Part shown: piece after piece, positions 54,633 to 63,630 of the stretch | Position numbering within the stretch: position 1 is the stretch's first letter | Layout of the letters: every line of letters starts with the position of its first letter | The notes under the pieces: model-generated | What the model was told of the DNA's origin: nothing | Database searches by the model: none | The model's input: only the letters and a program-made list of their open reading frames with translations | NCBI RefSeq assembly: GCF_014652555.1 | Contig: NZ_BMZA01000003.1 | Coordinates: forward strand, 124,001 to 188,000 | Length of the DNA stretch: 64,000 nucleotides | Direction of reading: 5' to 3' | From: Novosphingobium colocasiae | GTDB taxonomy: Bacteria; Pseudomonadota; Alphaproteobacteria; Sphingomonadales; Sphingomonadaceae | Position numbers and translations under genes: made by a program

Positions 54633-57600
54633 TGCACCCCCATGCTGCGCAGCTCGATCTCGACCCGCCAGGTGTCGTGCGCGCGGTGGACGGCGGAAAG
54701 AATCGGCCAGACCATCAGATAGTCCCGTTCAAACGGCTCGGTGAGCAGGGTTTGAAGAGTTTGCGCGATCTCGGCGTGATCGTTGGACCGCCCGACCACC
54801 ACCACGCGATCAGCCTGTGTGAGGAGGTGGCGCAGCCGCTCGACCCAACCCGGCGACACTTCGACCTCACGCAGCGCCGCGTGCTGTTGCTCGAGCCATT
54901 GCCGGCTAAGGCTTCGCGACGGCTGAATGTCCATGGCGAAACGGTTGCTGTTGCGTAGACATTGCGGGCAGCTGTCATGGCAGCCTTCGGCCAGGAAATC
55001 CTGCGCGCGGGCGAACAACTGGGCCTCGGATGGAACCTGGCCTGTCAGGCGCGTGATCATCGCCGAGAAGCGCCGGCGAACGATGGGCGAGTCGACGAGA
55101 AGATAAGCGAACACCCGTGGATCGATGGGCGCGCCGAGGCGTGCTTCCCGCTCGCTCCAGAGTCGATTGAGGCCATCGAACCAGGCATCGGTGGCGGTCT
55201 CGGTGCCCGACCGGAGTAGTCGGCCAGCGACGCTGACGACGTCCTGGCGAGAAGCGCCATGGCCGGCAGCCTCCAGGGTATCGGTCAGGGCCATCTGAGC
55301 CAAGATGGTCTGCTGATAGCCCCGCGCGTGCCGCACGTCCGAGAATATCGATGCCAATGTTCCTGCTGATCTGACATTGGCGACAACGGCGAGCAAATTT
55401 TCTGCCGTATATGCTCGGCTGCAAAAGCCGAGTGCATGCGCGAAGGCGCGTTCGAACGCTCCGGCCCCGTCGAGCGCGGCCTGCACGAAAGCTTCGATCT
55501 GGCCGATGCCGCCCGGCGCCGTTTCGGAAATGATGATCCTTGCTCCGTCCTCCTCGTCGAGAACGTCGGCGATCAGGTCGCCATCGCCGACATCCCCGGC
55601 AATCGTCAGAACACCCGCAAGGCAGGCTTCGGCGAGCGAACGGAGGTGGCGCTGGCGAAGCCAAGTCTCGAAGTCCGCATCGAGGTGGCGCCAGAGTACA
55701 GCCTCGGCCCGACGAATTTCGGCGGCACTGACAGGGTCGGCCCACAGGCTTTCCAGCCGCAGCCGCGCGCGCCCGCCCGCGTCATGGTCGTCCGGATCAT
55801 CGTCATCAAAAGCGTTCACGCTATACATCCGCGTCAATACGCGCCCGATCATTTCGACACGCCTGCCTTCCAGCGTTGCCTGCGCGGCTTCGAGGCCACA
55901 GTCCCCCTCCAATGCTTTCGCGGTCAGCATCGCCAGGCTGGTCTGCCAAACCCATTCGAGCGTGAAGCTGCTCGCGGCCTCGCGGAGCGCCGGCGAAGTC
56001 AGGAGCAGATGCTTGAAATAGTCCTGGCGCAGTCTTCCGATCGAAGCCGCGTCGAGATCGGGTGTCGAGGCAAGATGGTCAGGTTGGACCGTGAAAATCA
56101 GGGCGTCGACGGTTTGCTCGAAGCCGATCGGTTCACGCTGTACCGCCGAACCTTCGCCGATTGACCCGAGTAGCACGGTGCCGCGGCGTTCGACGCCGCC
56201 CCGCAAGAGGATGTCGAACTGTCCTTCGCTGGTCCTGCGCCGAACCTGAACGGCGTTGAGGTCTCCGTGCAGATACGCCCGGCTGTCCGAGAAGACCGAC
56301 TGCCACTGCGCTCCTGCGAACAAAGGGAGCGGGCGGCCATCGCCGACCGGCGACGCGCTGGTCCCCCACAGCCAACGCGCGTTACTGCTGTCCTTGACCA
56401 TTGCCGGTCGCTCGGCGAACGCCATTCGGATCGGCTGCAGCGCCGCGGCGGCGGGATTGTCGCCGACAGCGATGCTCTCAGGGAACAGGAGCCGCGGCGA
56501 CAGCAGCACCGGGCTTGCAGTATTCAACAGCTGATCCGAGCCGACCAGCCAATAGCCTTTTTCACGCCGTCCGACCGAAAAACGCTTGGAAACGCGGCCA
56601 GGACAGGATTCCATCAATTGCGAGGCGATTCCGCGTGTCTCGCTGTCCTTGTCGGTGCCGGGAAATTCGACGACAACATCCGAAGCCGCAAGTTCGGCGA
56701 AGGATGCCGAAGGTATGAAGCTCGGCAGCGGCTGGCGGGCGCCGCTTTCTTCGCGTACATCACTGCGCTGCGGGTCGGCAAACCGCCAGCCCGTCTCGAG
56801 CTTACGAAGCAAGGCCGGGACCGCATGCCGCAGCACCGGGCGCGGCGCTTCCCACAGCATGGCATCGACAAGACGATCGATGTCGTCGTCACTGGCGGCG
56901 CGGAAGCGCTGCGTGTGGCGAATGACCCACCCTAGTTCACGGCGGAAGGCGGTGTAGTCATCGCCAAGTTCGAGCAACCGGCGGAGAAGGCCTGCCGCGC
57001 GGCGCTGGGCCGCAGCCATATAGGATTCGGGACGCCGCAGAAAGCGAATCGGATCGGGCGCGCCGATGCGCCGACCGAGCCAATCGAGCAGGAAACTGGT
57101 GGCCTGGACGTGCTGGACATAGGGATTGAGAACCGGAACCTTGATCGGTTCGATTTCAGGCTGGAATAGCCGATCGCTGTTCTGGAAGAGCCAGCGGTCC
57201 CGGCCCCAATCGGACAGGACCACGAGCGTGGTCGGCCGCGATCCCCTGGTACGACCGGCGCGTCCCTTGCGCTGGAGGAACGAAGCGATGCTGCGCGGTG
57301 CTTTGTGGTGAACCATGGCTCCTACATCGGGATCGTCGTAGCCCACCTCGAGGCTTGCGGTAGCGACGATGATATCCGAGGTCGTGTCCGCGCCGGGATC
57401 TTGCGAAGAGCACCGACTGACTTGCAAGGACTGCTGGAGATCGTAGCCAAGGCTGTCGGACAAGGACCAGATCTGTCCGTCAGCAAGCATGGCGCGCTCG
57501 GTTGCGGGTGTCACGCTTTGACCCGATTTCGCGGGCGGCTCACGATATTGCGCAAGGCGCCGCCATTCCGCGTCGGCAAGATCGGGCAGCCAGCGATTGA

Positions 57601-59194
57601 GGCTGTCGAGCTGGTCGGTAAATCCAAACACCTTGCGGAGATAGAGCGTGCGTGCGGCAAGGCTGTCGCGTGCTGGATAAGCGACGTGACGCGGTGTCAG
57701 AAGCCGTGATTGCAGCATCGCTGTTTGGATCGATGTGGCGAGCAGCGAAGCGCCGGATGCGGCATCCCCTTTGACCAGGACCGTATAGTCTCGGCCTTCG
57801 GGTTCGAGTTCGTCATCGGTCGGTGTGCACTCGACAACGCGTTCGGGGTTGACGCAGCCGATGGTCGCAAGGTGCTTGGGAGCATCGCGAAGGGTGGCGG
57901 AAAGGCCTACCACATGAAGCCCCGACAGCCTCGCGGCCTGGCGCCAGCGCGCGATGATCCATGGCGCCTGCGCACCGCTCAGCCCGCTATAATTGTGGAC
58001 CTCGTCGAACAGGAAAAGCCGCGGCTTGTCCTCGCTGCCCACGCCGAACGTGCGTGACCAAAGCGGGTTGCCGAGTTCGCGGTGCATCATCTCGAGCGAG
58101 AGGAAGAGGATGTCGGGCGGATTGGCCTGCAGTCCCTCGCGGGTGAGTTGGATGACACCGTCGGGGATTTCAGGCGGTGCATCGAGCGCGTCGGCCCGGT
58201 AGAGCGTGGTGCGTCCCGCTCGGCGATCGGCGTCCAGCCAAATCAGTTCCCCGCGGCCGGCATCAAAAGGCGCCCGCAGGAACGGGACGATCCATCCCCG
58301 GTCACGGACGCGCTTCCAGTTCCGGAGAAATGGGCTGTTGGTCGCGTTATCGAATTGCGAAGCGGGCGGCACGTCGCCCAGCAGCGCGCCGATGGTGATA
58401 GGCCTTTTGCCATGGGCTGCGAGCAGGCTGGTGAGCTTGCCGGCCTCGGCGACCGCTTCCCGCAGCTGATCGGCCAACAGGACGTTACGGGGATAGACCG
58501 CGATCGCCTTGGTGAACGGTGCGCTTGCCGGATCGAGTTCAGCGGCGATCGCGGTGAAGGCGGGGATGTAAAAGGCTTTGGTCTTGCCGGCACCCGTGCT
58601 TGCACAGACTACAGTGCCGCTTTGCTCCTCTGCGCCATAAGCTGCGAAGATGCGCTCGAACGACCGAACCTGGAAACCCGCAAACGTGAACACACCGCCT
58701 CCGGGGCGCGAGGCGAGAGCATCGAAGACTGCACGCTGCAGCGCCGGCGCGCTCGCATGCGGCGCCATTGCCGTCCACGCTTCGGATGTCGCGATGCCCA
58801 CCGCCGGATAGCGGCGCGGCGCCATATGAATCTTGAGGTCCGAGACGAGCCGGGGACCGCTCGCCCAATCCTGATGGTCGAAGCGCTGGCGCAGATGCGC
58901 AAGCAGCCGGAGGCCTTCGGCAAAACGGCTGCGTATTCGACCGGACCCGTCGGGCACCAGGTACAGGAGGTCCGCGCGGCGCATGGCGGTCAGCAAACTA
59001 CCGAGCGCCAGGCCACCGTCGGCAAGCGCGGCCCAGGCATCACGCAGTCCCTCGCCAGCCTCGGTTTCAAGCAAAAGCTCAAGGTCGGCTTCGTCAAAGG
59101 CGACGTCGTAAAAGCCCCAGTTCTGCAAGCGCTGTTCGCGCTCTTCGATGAAATTGAGGAAGTCCGATACGAACTCCGGTGGTGCAAGGGTCAT
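54629..59194 (-). CDS. Large DEAD/DEAH helicase of defence type (DpdJ/DISARM-like) with C-terminal cysteine cluster
   Basis: 1521 aa. Superfamily 2 helicase core with Walker A ASTGAGKTKAF (about 198-208), DEVH in LFLFDEVHNYSG (about 394-405), LSATL (about 431), and motif VI SFLQRKGRAGRTRG (about 638-651). The C-terminal third carries a Cys cluster CHDSCPQCLRN (about 1405-1415), like the DUF1998/MZB region of DrmB and of DpdJ. The arrangement of an ~1500-residue helicase followed at once by a PLD gene matches DpdJ-DpdK, whose parent loci are anti-phage or DNA-modification islands. Its ATG directly follows the stop of an upstream gene remnant and overlaps the broken integrase frame. Function by homology; subtype uncertain. 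Confidence 0.75.
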   Translation of the reverse strand: MTLAPPEFVSDFLNFIEEREQRLQNWGFYDVAFDEADLELLLETEAGEGLRDAWAALADGGLALGSLLTAMRRADLLYLVPDGSGRIRSRFAEGLRLLAHLRQRFDHQDWASGPRLVSDLKIHMAPRRYPAVGIATSEAWTAMAPHASAPALQRAVFDALASRPGGGVFTFAGFQVRSFERIFAAYGAEEQSGTVVCASTGAGKTKAFYIPAFTAIAAELDPASAPFTKAIAVYPRNVLLADQLREAVAEAGKLTSLLAAHGKRPITIGALLGDVPPASQFDNATNSPFLRNWKRVRDRGWIVPFLRAPFDAGRGELIWLDADRRAGRTTLYRADALDAPPEIPDGVIQLTREGLQANPPDILFLSLEMMHRELGNPLWSRTFGVGSEDKPRLFLFDEVHNYSGLSGAQAPWIIARWRQAARLSGLHVVGLSATLRDAPKHLATIGCVNPERVVECTPTDDELEPEGRDYTVLVKGDAASGASLLATSIQTAMLQSRLLTPRHVAYPARDSLAARTLYLRKVFGFTDQLDSLNRWLPDLADAEWRRLAQYREPPAKSGQSVTPATERAMLADGQIWSLSDSLGYDLQQSLQVSRCSSQDPGADTTSDIIVATASLEVGYDDPDVGAMVHHKAPRSIASFLQRKGRAGRTRGSRPTTLVVLSDWGRDRWLFQNSDRLFQPEIEPIKVPVLNPYVQHVQATSFLLDWLGRRIGAPDPIRFLRRPESYMAAAQRRAAGLLRRLLELGDDYTAFRRELGWVIRHTQRFRAASDDDIDRLVDAMLWEAPRPVLRHAVPALLRKLETGWRFADPQRSDVREESGARQPLPSFIPSASFAELAASDVVVEFPGTDKDSETRGIASQLMESCPGRVSKRFSVGRREKGYWLVGSDQLLNTASPVLLSPRLLFPESIAVGDNPAAAALQPIRMAFAERPAMVKDSSNARWLWGTSASPVGDGRPLPLFAGAQWQSVFSDSRAYLHGDLNAVQVRRRTSEGQFDILLRGGVERRGTVLLGSIGEGSAVQREPIGFEQTVDALIFTVQPDHLASTPDLDAASIGRLRQDYFKHLLLTSPALREAASSFTLEWVWQTSLAMLTAKALEGDCGLEAAQATLEGRRVEMIGRVLTRMYSVNAFDDDDPDDHDAGGRARLRLESLWADPVSAAEIRRAEAVLWRHLDADFETWLRQRHLRSLAEACLAGVLTIAGDVGDGDLIADVLDEEDGARIIISETAPGGIGQIEAFVQAALDGAGAFERAFAHALGFCSRAYTAENLLAVVANVRSAGTLASIFSDVRHARGYQQTILAQMALTDTLEAAGHGASRQDVVSVAGRLLRSGTETATDAWFDGLNRLWSEREARLGAPIDPRVFAYLLVDSPIVRRRFSAMITRLTGQVPSEAQLFARAQDFLAEGCHDSCPQCLRNSNRFAMDIQPSRSLSRQWLEQQHAALREVEVSPGWVERLRHLLTQADRVVVVGRSNDHAEIAQTLQTLLTEPFERDYLMVWPILSAVHRAHDTWRVEIELRSMGVQ

Positions 59195-60567
59195 TTAAAG
59201 GCTGACCTTAAGCATCGCCCAGACCGCAGGATGCAATTCGAGGAACGCGAGCACGTCGGAATCTTGAAGGTCTTTTGCTTTGGCGCGAGCGTTCGAGGCG
59301 TCGACCATGAACCGACCGGCGCGTCCCTCGAGCCCGAGATTTGCAATAGCGGTCGGCAGGCTCGCGGCGTTGGCCCGATAGGCGTCTGCGGCCTGGCGGC
59401 TTTGCGGCGGGGCGTCACGCCAGCCGTCGAGCAGTTCGATGGCGTCGTTGAGACCGGCCGCGCCGGGGAGCGGCGCACCATTGAAGTGTCGAGATGGGCA
59501 AGCTGCTTCTCGATAGCGTCCGGGTTCCAGATGCCCATTTCGTTGAGCAGGGTCGCTGCCATGGCGCGGAAGCCGTGCGCCGTCATCTCCTCCTGGCTAT
59601 AGCCGAGCCGCCGCAGCGCCGCGTTCACGGTGTTCTCGGACATGCACTGCTTTGGCGAGCGGAAGGACGGGAAGAGAAATCGTCCATCACCTGTCAGGGC
59701 TTGGAGTTCTTCGAGCATATCGAGCACCTGCCGCGAGAGCGGCACCCGATGGGGTCGGCGCATCTTCATCTTCTCTGCCGAGAGCGACCAGACAGCGCCC
59801 GGCGTGTCGAACTCCGTCCATTCGGCACTCCGCAGTTCGCCCGGCCGCACGAACAGATGCGGTGACAGCCGAAGCGCGATGGCGGTGATCTCGTGACCGG
59901 TATAGCCTTCGATCGCGCGGAGAAGGCCGCCGGCTTCCTTGGGCGTGGTGATCGCCGCGAGGTGCTGGACCTTCGGCGTGATGAGGGCGCCGCGCAGGTC
60001 GGCCGCGACATCGCGATCGGCTCGTGCCGTCGCGATTCCATAGCGAAATACCCGGCTGAGCACGCTGCGCATCCGGCGGGCGCTCTCGTAACGGCCCGTC
60101 GCTTCCACCTTCCGCAGGACGGCCAGCACCTCCTGGGGGGTGATCTTCGAGATCGGGAGAGTGCCGATCATCGGATAGGCCATGCCGAGTAGCCAGCGAA
60201 TCTTCTCGAGCGTGATCGGGGCACGTTCCTCGCGTTCGCACTTGGCGACCCATTCTTCCGCCACATCCTTGAAGGTGTTCGCGGCGGCAATCTTTTCCGT
60301 GACGCGCGCACGCTTCTTCTCCTGGGCGGGATCAAGCCCGGCCGCAATCTGCTTGCGGGCAGCATCTCGGCGCACTCGGGCATCGGCCAAGCTCACGTCG
60401 GGCCAAGGCCCGAGATGAAGGGTCTTCTGCCGACCGAGGTAGCGATAGCTAAGCCGCCACAGCTTTGAGCCGTTGGGCTGGACGGTGAGGAAAAGACCCT
60501 GGGAATCCGAGAGGTTGAAGGGTTTCGCCGAGGGCTTGGCGGAAGCGATCTGGATATGAGTCAGCAT
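59191..60567 (-). pseudogene. Tyrosine integrase (P4/phage type), truncated before the catalytic tyrosine
   Basis: Site-specific recombinase reading from 60567 (MLTHIQIASAKPSAKPFNL). Residues 1-366 match the family: DUF4102-type N-terminus (YRYLGRQKTLHLGPWPDVSL), catalytic Arg in FVRPGELRSAEW, HxxR in AHGFRAMAATLLNEMG, and the last histidine in QLAHLDTSMVRR. The next residues should contain AYAR with the nucleophilic tyrosine, but instead the frame reads SPARPVSTT and is unrelated to its stop at 59191, because it has run into another gene's 3' end in a different frame. The recombinase is probably inactive. The gene lies next to the tRNA-Leu attachment site. Confidence 0.82.
59195..59469 (-). 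pseudogene. 3' end of an unidentified gene upstream of the helicase
   Basis: A minus-strand frame different from the integrase reads protein-like sequence (AGLNDAIELLDGWRDAPPQ, ASLPTAIANLGLEGRAGRFM, DVLAFLELHPAVWAMLKVSL) and ends with TAA immediately before the helicase ATG, as expected for the last gene of a tightly coupled operon. It has no start codon: it begins at the point where the integrase frame loses homology (about 59469). I read it as the surviving C-terminus of the gene that preceded the helicase in the original defence operon. Family not recognised. Confidence 0.6.
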
Positions 60568-60600
60568 AGTGTTGGTCCCAGCTTTGCCGGACCGATCCAG

Positions 60601-60630
60601 CACCAACAAAAGCACCAACAAATCTGTTGG
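60601..60630. repeat. Tandem and inverted repeats upstream of the integrase
   Basis: CACCAACAAA occurs at 60601-60610 and 60613-60622, and TGTTGG follows at 60625-60630 as an inverted partner; TGTTGGT also appears near 60570. Such short repeats between int and the tRNA are typical arm-type integrase binding sites. Confidence 0.5.
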
Positions 60631-60743
60631 TCTCGTGCCGGATTGGGGTGGATCGCCCCGGACGGTTGCTGGCGATTCTCACTTAAAAAATGCTGAAAAA
60701 CCAGCCTCTTGCTGGATGTTCCTGGACGTTGCCAGGAGAACAA

Positions 60744-60765
60744 ATGGTGCCCAGAAGAGGACTCG
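60744..60765. repeat. Right attachment-site copy within the tRNA-Leu 3' end
   Basis: ATGGTGCCCAGAAGAGGACTCG; the 15-base core CCAGAAGAGGACTCG (60751-60765) is repeated at 44692-44706. Because the tRNA keeps a full acceptor stem, integration left the gene functional. Confidence 0.78.
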
Positions 60766-60831
60766 AACCTCCACGCCCTTACGAGCGCCGCCACCTGAAG
60801 ACGGTGCGTCTACCAATTCCGCCATCTGGGC
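60745..60831 (-). tRNA. tRNA-Leu (CAG)
   Basis: 87-base tRNA with encoded CCA. Acceptor stem GCCCAGA at the 5' end pairs with TCTGGGC before ACCA. The anticodon stem CCGTC/GGCGG encloses TTCAGGT, giving anticodon CAG (codon CUG). A long variable arm (GGCGCTCGTAAGGGCGT region) and T-loop GGTTCGAGTCC are as in class II tRNA-Leu. Its 3' end is the island insertion site. Confidence 0.97.
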
Positions 60832-61090
60832 ACGGACGAGGCAGCGGCTGCTGTCCCGTTGGGTAGGAGCGCGCCTCTACGGTGGTGGGCGGGGGTTGTC
60901 AACGGGGCTTGTGGGTGGAATTTCGTTCGGCTTGCAAGGGCCCCGCTTCACGGGGGCGGGCAGGGTTGGCGGGCATCTGTCCGGTTGCTCCGCAAACCGC
61001 CTTGTGCCAAGGGCTGCGACACGGTGACGGCGCGGGGCGGGTGCCCGGCTTCGCGCCCGCAAGACAGCAGTTCGAAGGACGGATACGATC

Positions 61091-62047
61091 ATGCGCCAAG
61101 GCCTCCCCGATCCCCTTAACGGCAAGCTCGTGGTCATGCTGGGCGGCAGCGGGTTCGTCGGCCGCCATCTGGCGCAGGAACTGCTCGCGCGCGGGGCGCG
61201 GCTGCGGGTGGCGAGCCGCCATCCCGAGCGTGCCTATATGCTCAAGCCGCTGGGCAATCTGGGGCAGGTGCAGTTCGCCCGGATCGACGTGACCCAGGCC
61301 GGGCCGCTGGCGGCCGCGCTGGCCGGGGCCGATGCGGTGGTCAATCTGGTCGGCGCGTTCGCCGGCGACCTCGACGCGCTGCAGGGGCGCGGTGCGGGGG
61401 CGATTGCCGCGGCGGCTGCGGCGGCGGGTGCCGGGGCTTTCGTCCACGTCTCGGCGATCGGCGCGGATGGCGCGTTGCAGGTGGCCTATGCCCGCACCAA
61501 GGCGGACGGCGAAGCGGCAGTGCTGGCGGCGTTCCCCGGCGCGACGGTGGTGCGCCCGTCGATCCTGTTCGGCCCGGATGACAATTTCCTGATGATGTTC
61601 GGGCGGCTCATCGGCACCTGGCCGGTGCTGCCGGTGTTCGGACCCGCCGCGCGGCTGCAACCGCTGTTCGTGGACGATGCGGCGGAAGCGATCGCCAACG
61701 CCTTGGCCGATCCCATCGTGCATGGTGGCAAGATCTACGAGATCGCCGGTCCCGAAGTGCTGACGATGATGGACCTGCACCAGCGGATCGCCGCCGCCGA
61801 AGGTCGCGCGCCCGGCCTTGTCGCGCTGCCCGATGCGGTGAGCGGGGCGATCGCGGCGCTGCCCGGCACGCCGATCAGTGCGGACCAGTGGGCACTGCTC
61901 AAGGCCGGTAACGTGGCGAGCGGTATGCTGCCCGGGGTGGCGGAGCTGGGCGTTGCCGCTCGTCCGCTGGGGCTGTTCCTCGATCGCTGGCTGACCCAGT
62001 TCCGCAAGCACGGCCGGTTCGGCAGCAAGAACGCCCGCGCGGTCTGA
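61091..62047 (+). CDS. NDUFA9/complex I-associated NAD(P)-binding protein
   Basis: 318 aa atypical SDR. The N-terminal Rossmann motif is MLGGSGFVGRHLAQELLARG (GGxGFxGR), then VSAIGADGALQVAYARTKADGE with YxxxK replaced by the NDUFA9-type YARTKADGE, and HVSAIG. The family (complex I NDUFA9 subunit homologues) includes bacterial proteins near uppP or other membrane genes; the function is unclear. 259 bases separate it from the tRNA; I see no other gene there. Confidence 0.85.
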   Translation: MRQGLPDPLNGKLVVMLGGSGFVGRHLAQELLARGARLRVASRHPERAYMLKPLGNLGQVQFARIDVTQAGPLAAALAGADAVVNLVGAFAGDLDALQGRGAGAIAAAAAAAGAGAFVHVSAIGADGALQVAYARTKADGEAAVLAAFPGATVVRPSILFGPDDNFLMMFGRLIGTWPVLPVFGPAARLQPLFVDDAAEAIANALADPIVHGGKIYEIAGPEVLTMMDLHQRIAAAEGRAPGLVALPDAVSGAIAALPGTPISADQWALLKAGNVASGMLPGVAELGVAARPLGLFLDRWLTQFRKHGRFGSKNARAV

Positions 62048-62067
62048 AGCGCGCGCGGCGTGGCCGC

Positions 62068-63201
62068 CTAGCGGTAGCCGGGGAACAGGGCTAGCAGGTC
62101 ACCCAGCCTATCGTGCAGCGCGGCCGCCTTGTCCGGCGCGGTGGCACCCAGGCGGACCACGGTGAGAAGCTGGTCCGGCGATCCGAGCACCGCCTGTCCT
62201 TGTTCTCCCAGGCAGCCGAACAGGCTTTCGGGCGCGACGCCGGGCCATAGCGGGCTGGGCAATCCCTTTTCGGCCGGACGATTGAGCCAGACTCCGGCAC
62301 CATAGGCGGGATTGCGGGGCGAGGGTGCCAGCATGAACTGTATCCAGCGGCGCGGCAGGATCTGCGCCCCCTTGACCGATCCGGTATGGCGCAGCAGTTC
62401 GCCCACCCGCGCCCAGTCGCGCGCGGTCGCTTCCATCATCGACGAGCCGATCATGGTGCCGGCGCGATCGAAGCCGATCACAGTGCTTGTCATGCCGACC
62501 GGTTCGAGGATGCGGGTGCGCATGTATTCCGATACGAGCGCGGCGCGGACGCGCGGGTCGCGGCTGTCAGTCAGCGCGCGGGCGGCGAGATCGGCCAGGA
62601 TGACGCCGGTAGCCGAGGAGATGGCGAAGGCCTGACCGGCGGGTGCTGCCAGCGGCTGCGCCTCGGCATAGGCGGCCATATCGTCGCGGCCGTCGAGGAA
62701 CAGCATGCGGAAGCGGTCGGACGTGCGCGCCGGCACCGCATCCTCGCGGTGGCGCAGGCCCGAGCGCATCTGCAGGAGCTGGCGGAGGATGATCGCGCCG
62801 CGCGGATCGCCGGGGCGCTGCCATGCCGGGATCGAGGCAGTCTCGTTCAGCCGCAGCCTGCCGTCGCTGACGAGCTGGCCGATCGTGAGCGCGGTGAGGC
62901 ACTGGCTCATGCTCCAGCCCTGCAGCCGCGAGCCGGCGTCGAACCCCGGGCCATAGCGTTCTGCGATGACCGAGCCGCGCTTCATGATGAGGAGCGCGCG
63001 CGTTTCGCCGACCGCATCGGCATCGAACAGCGCATCGATCGCACGGCCCAGCGCATCGTGCGGCGCGCCGCCGTCGCTGGCGATCGCGGCTTCGGCCTCT
63101 CGGCTGGGCGGGGGCGGCGCGTCGGGCTGGGATCCGCCGCAGCCGGTCAGGGCTGGCAGCATCGCCAAGGCGGCGATAAGGGAGAGGCGGCGCACCGGCA
63201 T
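62068..63201 (-). CDS. Serine beta-lactamase-family lipoprotein with substituted catalytic residues
   Basis: 377 aa from the ATG at 63201. Lipoprotein signal ends LPALTGC, so Cys20 would be lipidated. The fold is class C beta-lactamase/esterase-like (LIMKRGSVIAERYGPGFDAGSRLQGWSMSQCLTALTIGQLV is split by the active-site helix). The SxxK lysine is replaced by Gln (SMSQ), and the usual YSS of the second motif reads ISS (FAISSATGV). Both catalytic positions are therefore changed, suggesting a non-catalytic protein. It is divergent from a small membrane protein gene whose start is 32 bases away. Confidence 0.82.
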   Translation of the reverse strand: MPVRRLSLIAALAMLPALTGCGGSQPDAPPPPSREAEAAIASDGGAPHDALGRAIDALFDADAVGETRALLIMKRGSVIAERYGPGFDAGSRLQGWSMSQCLTALTIGQLVSDGRLRLNETASIPAWQRPGDPRGAIILRQLLQMRSGLRHREDAVPARTSDRFRMLFLDGRDDMAAYAEAQPLAAPAGQAFAISSATGVILADLAARALTDSRDPRVRAALVSEYMRTRILEPVGMTSTVIGFDRAGTMIGSSMMEATARDWARVGELLRHTGSVKGAQILPRRWIQFMLAPSPRNPAYGAGVWLNRPAEKGLPSPLWPGVAPESLFGCLGEQGQAVLGSPDQLLTVVRLGATAPDKAAALHDRLGDLLALFPGYR

Positions 63202-63233
63202 GACGCGGGGTGTGATGTGCGAGGCAGGCGCGG

Positions 63234-63617
63234 ATGGCAACAGCCAAGACAGCGGGAATCGGAGGCGGCCCGGCGCAGCGGCAACCTTCGCGGTGGAAAA
63301 GAAATAGCGTGCTGCTGCTGATGCTTGGACTGGCGGCGCTGCTGGCGCTGGCATGGACGGCGCTGCGCCGCGATGCCCTGGCCAGCGCCGCTTACGGTGC
63401 GCGCGTGGGCTGCGTGTGCCACTTCGTTTCGGGGCAGGGCACAGGCCAGTGCAAGGCGGATATCGCGCTGGCCGGGCTGGGGCAGACGGCGGGGCTGGTG
63501 ATGCTGTCGGCCGATGATGCCGCCCGCACGATGACCGCGCGGGTGCCGCTGCTGGCGACGCAGAGCGCCACGTTCGATCCCGCCACCGGCTGCCGGCTCA
63601 GCCCCTGGAGCAACTGA
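63234..63617 (+). CDS. Small membrane protein of unknown function
   Basis: 127 aa with one N-terminal membrane helix (NSVLLLMLGLAALLALAWTAL) and a periplasmic domain with three cysteines (VGCVCHFVSG, GTGQCKAD), plus TGCRLSPW at the end. The position, divergent from and adjacent to the beta-lactamase-like gene, suggests a functional link; the family is unknown to me. Confidence 0.65.
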   Translation: MATAKTAGIGGGPAQRQPSRWKRNSVLLLMLGLAALLALAWTALRRDALASAAYGARVGCVCHFVSGQGTGQCKADIALAGLGQTAGLVMLSADDAARTMTARVPLLATQSATFDPATGCRLSPWSN

Positions 63618-63630
63618 CCGCCGCGCCGGG

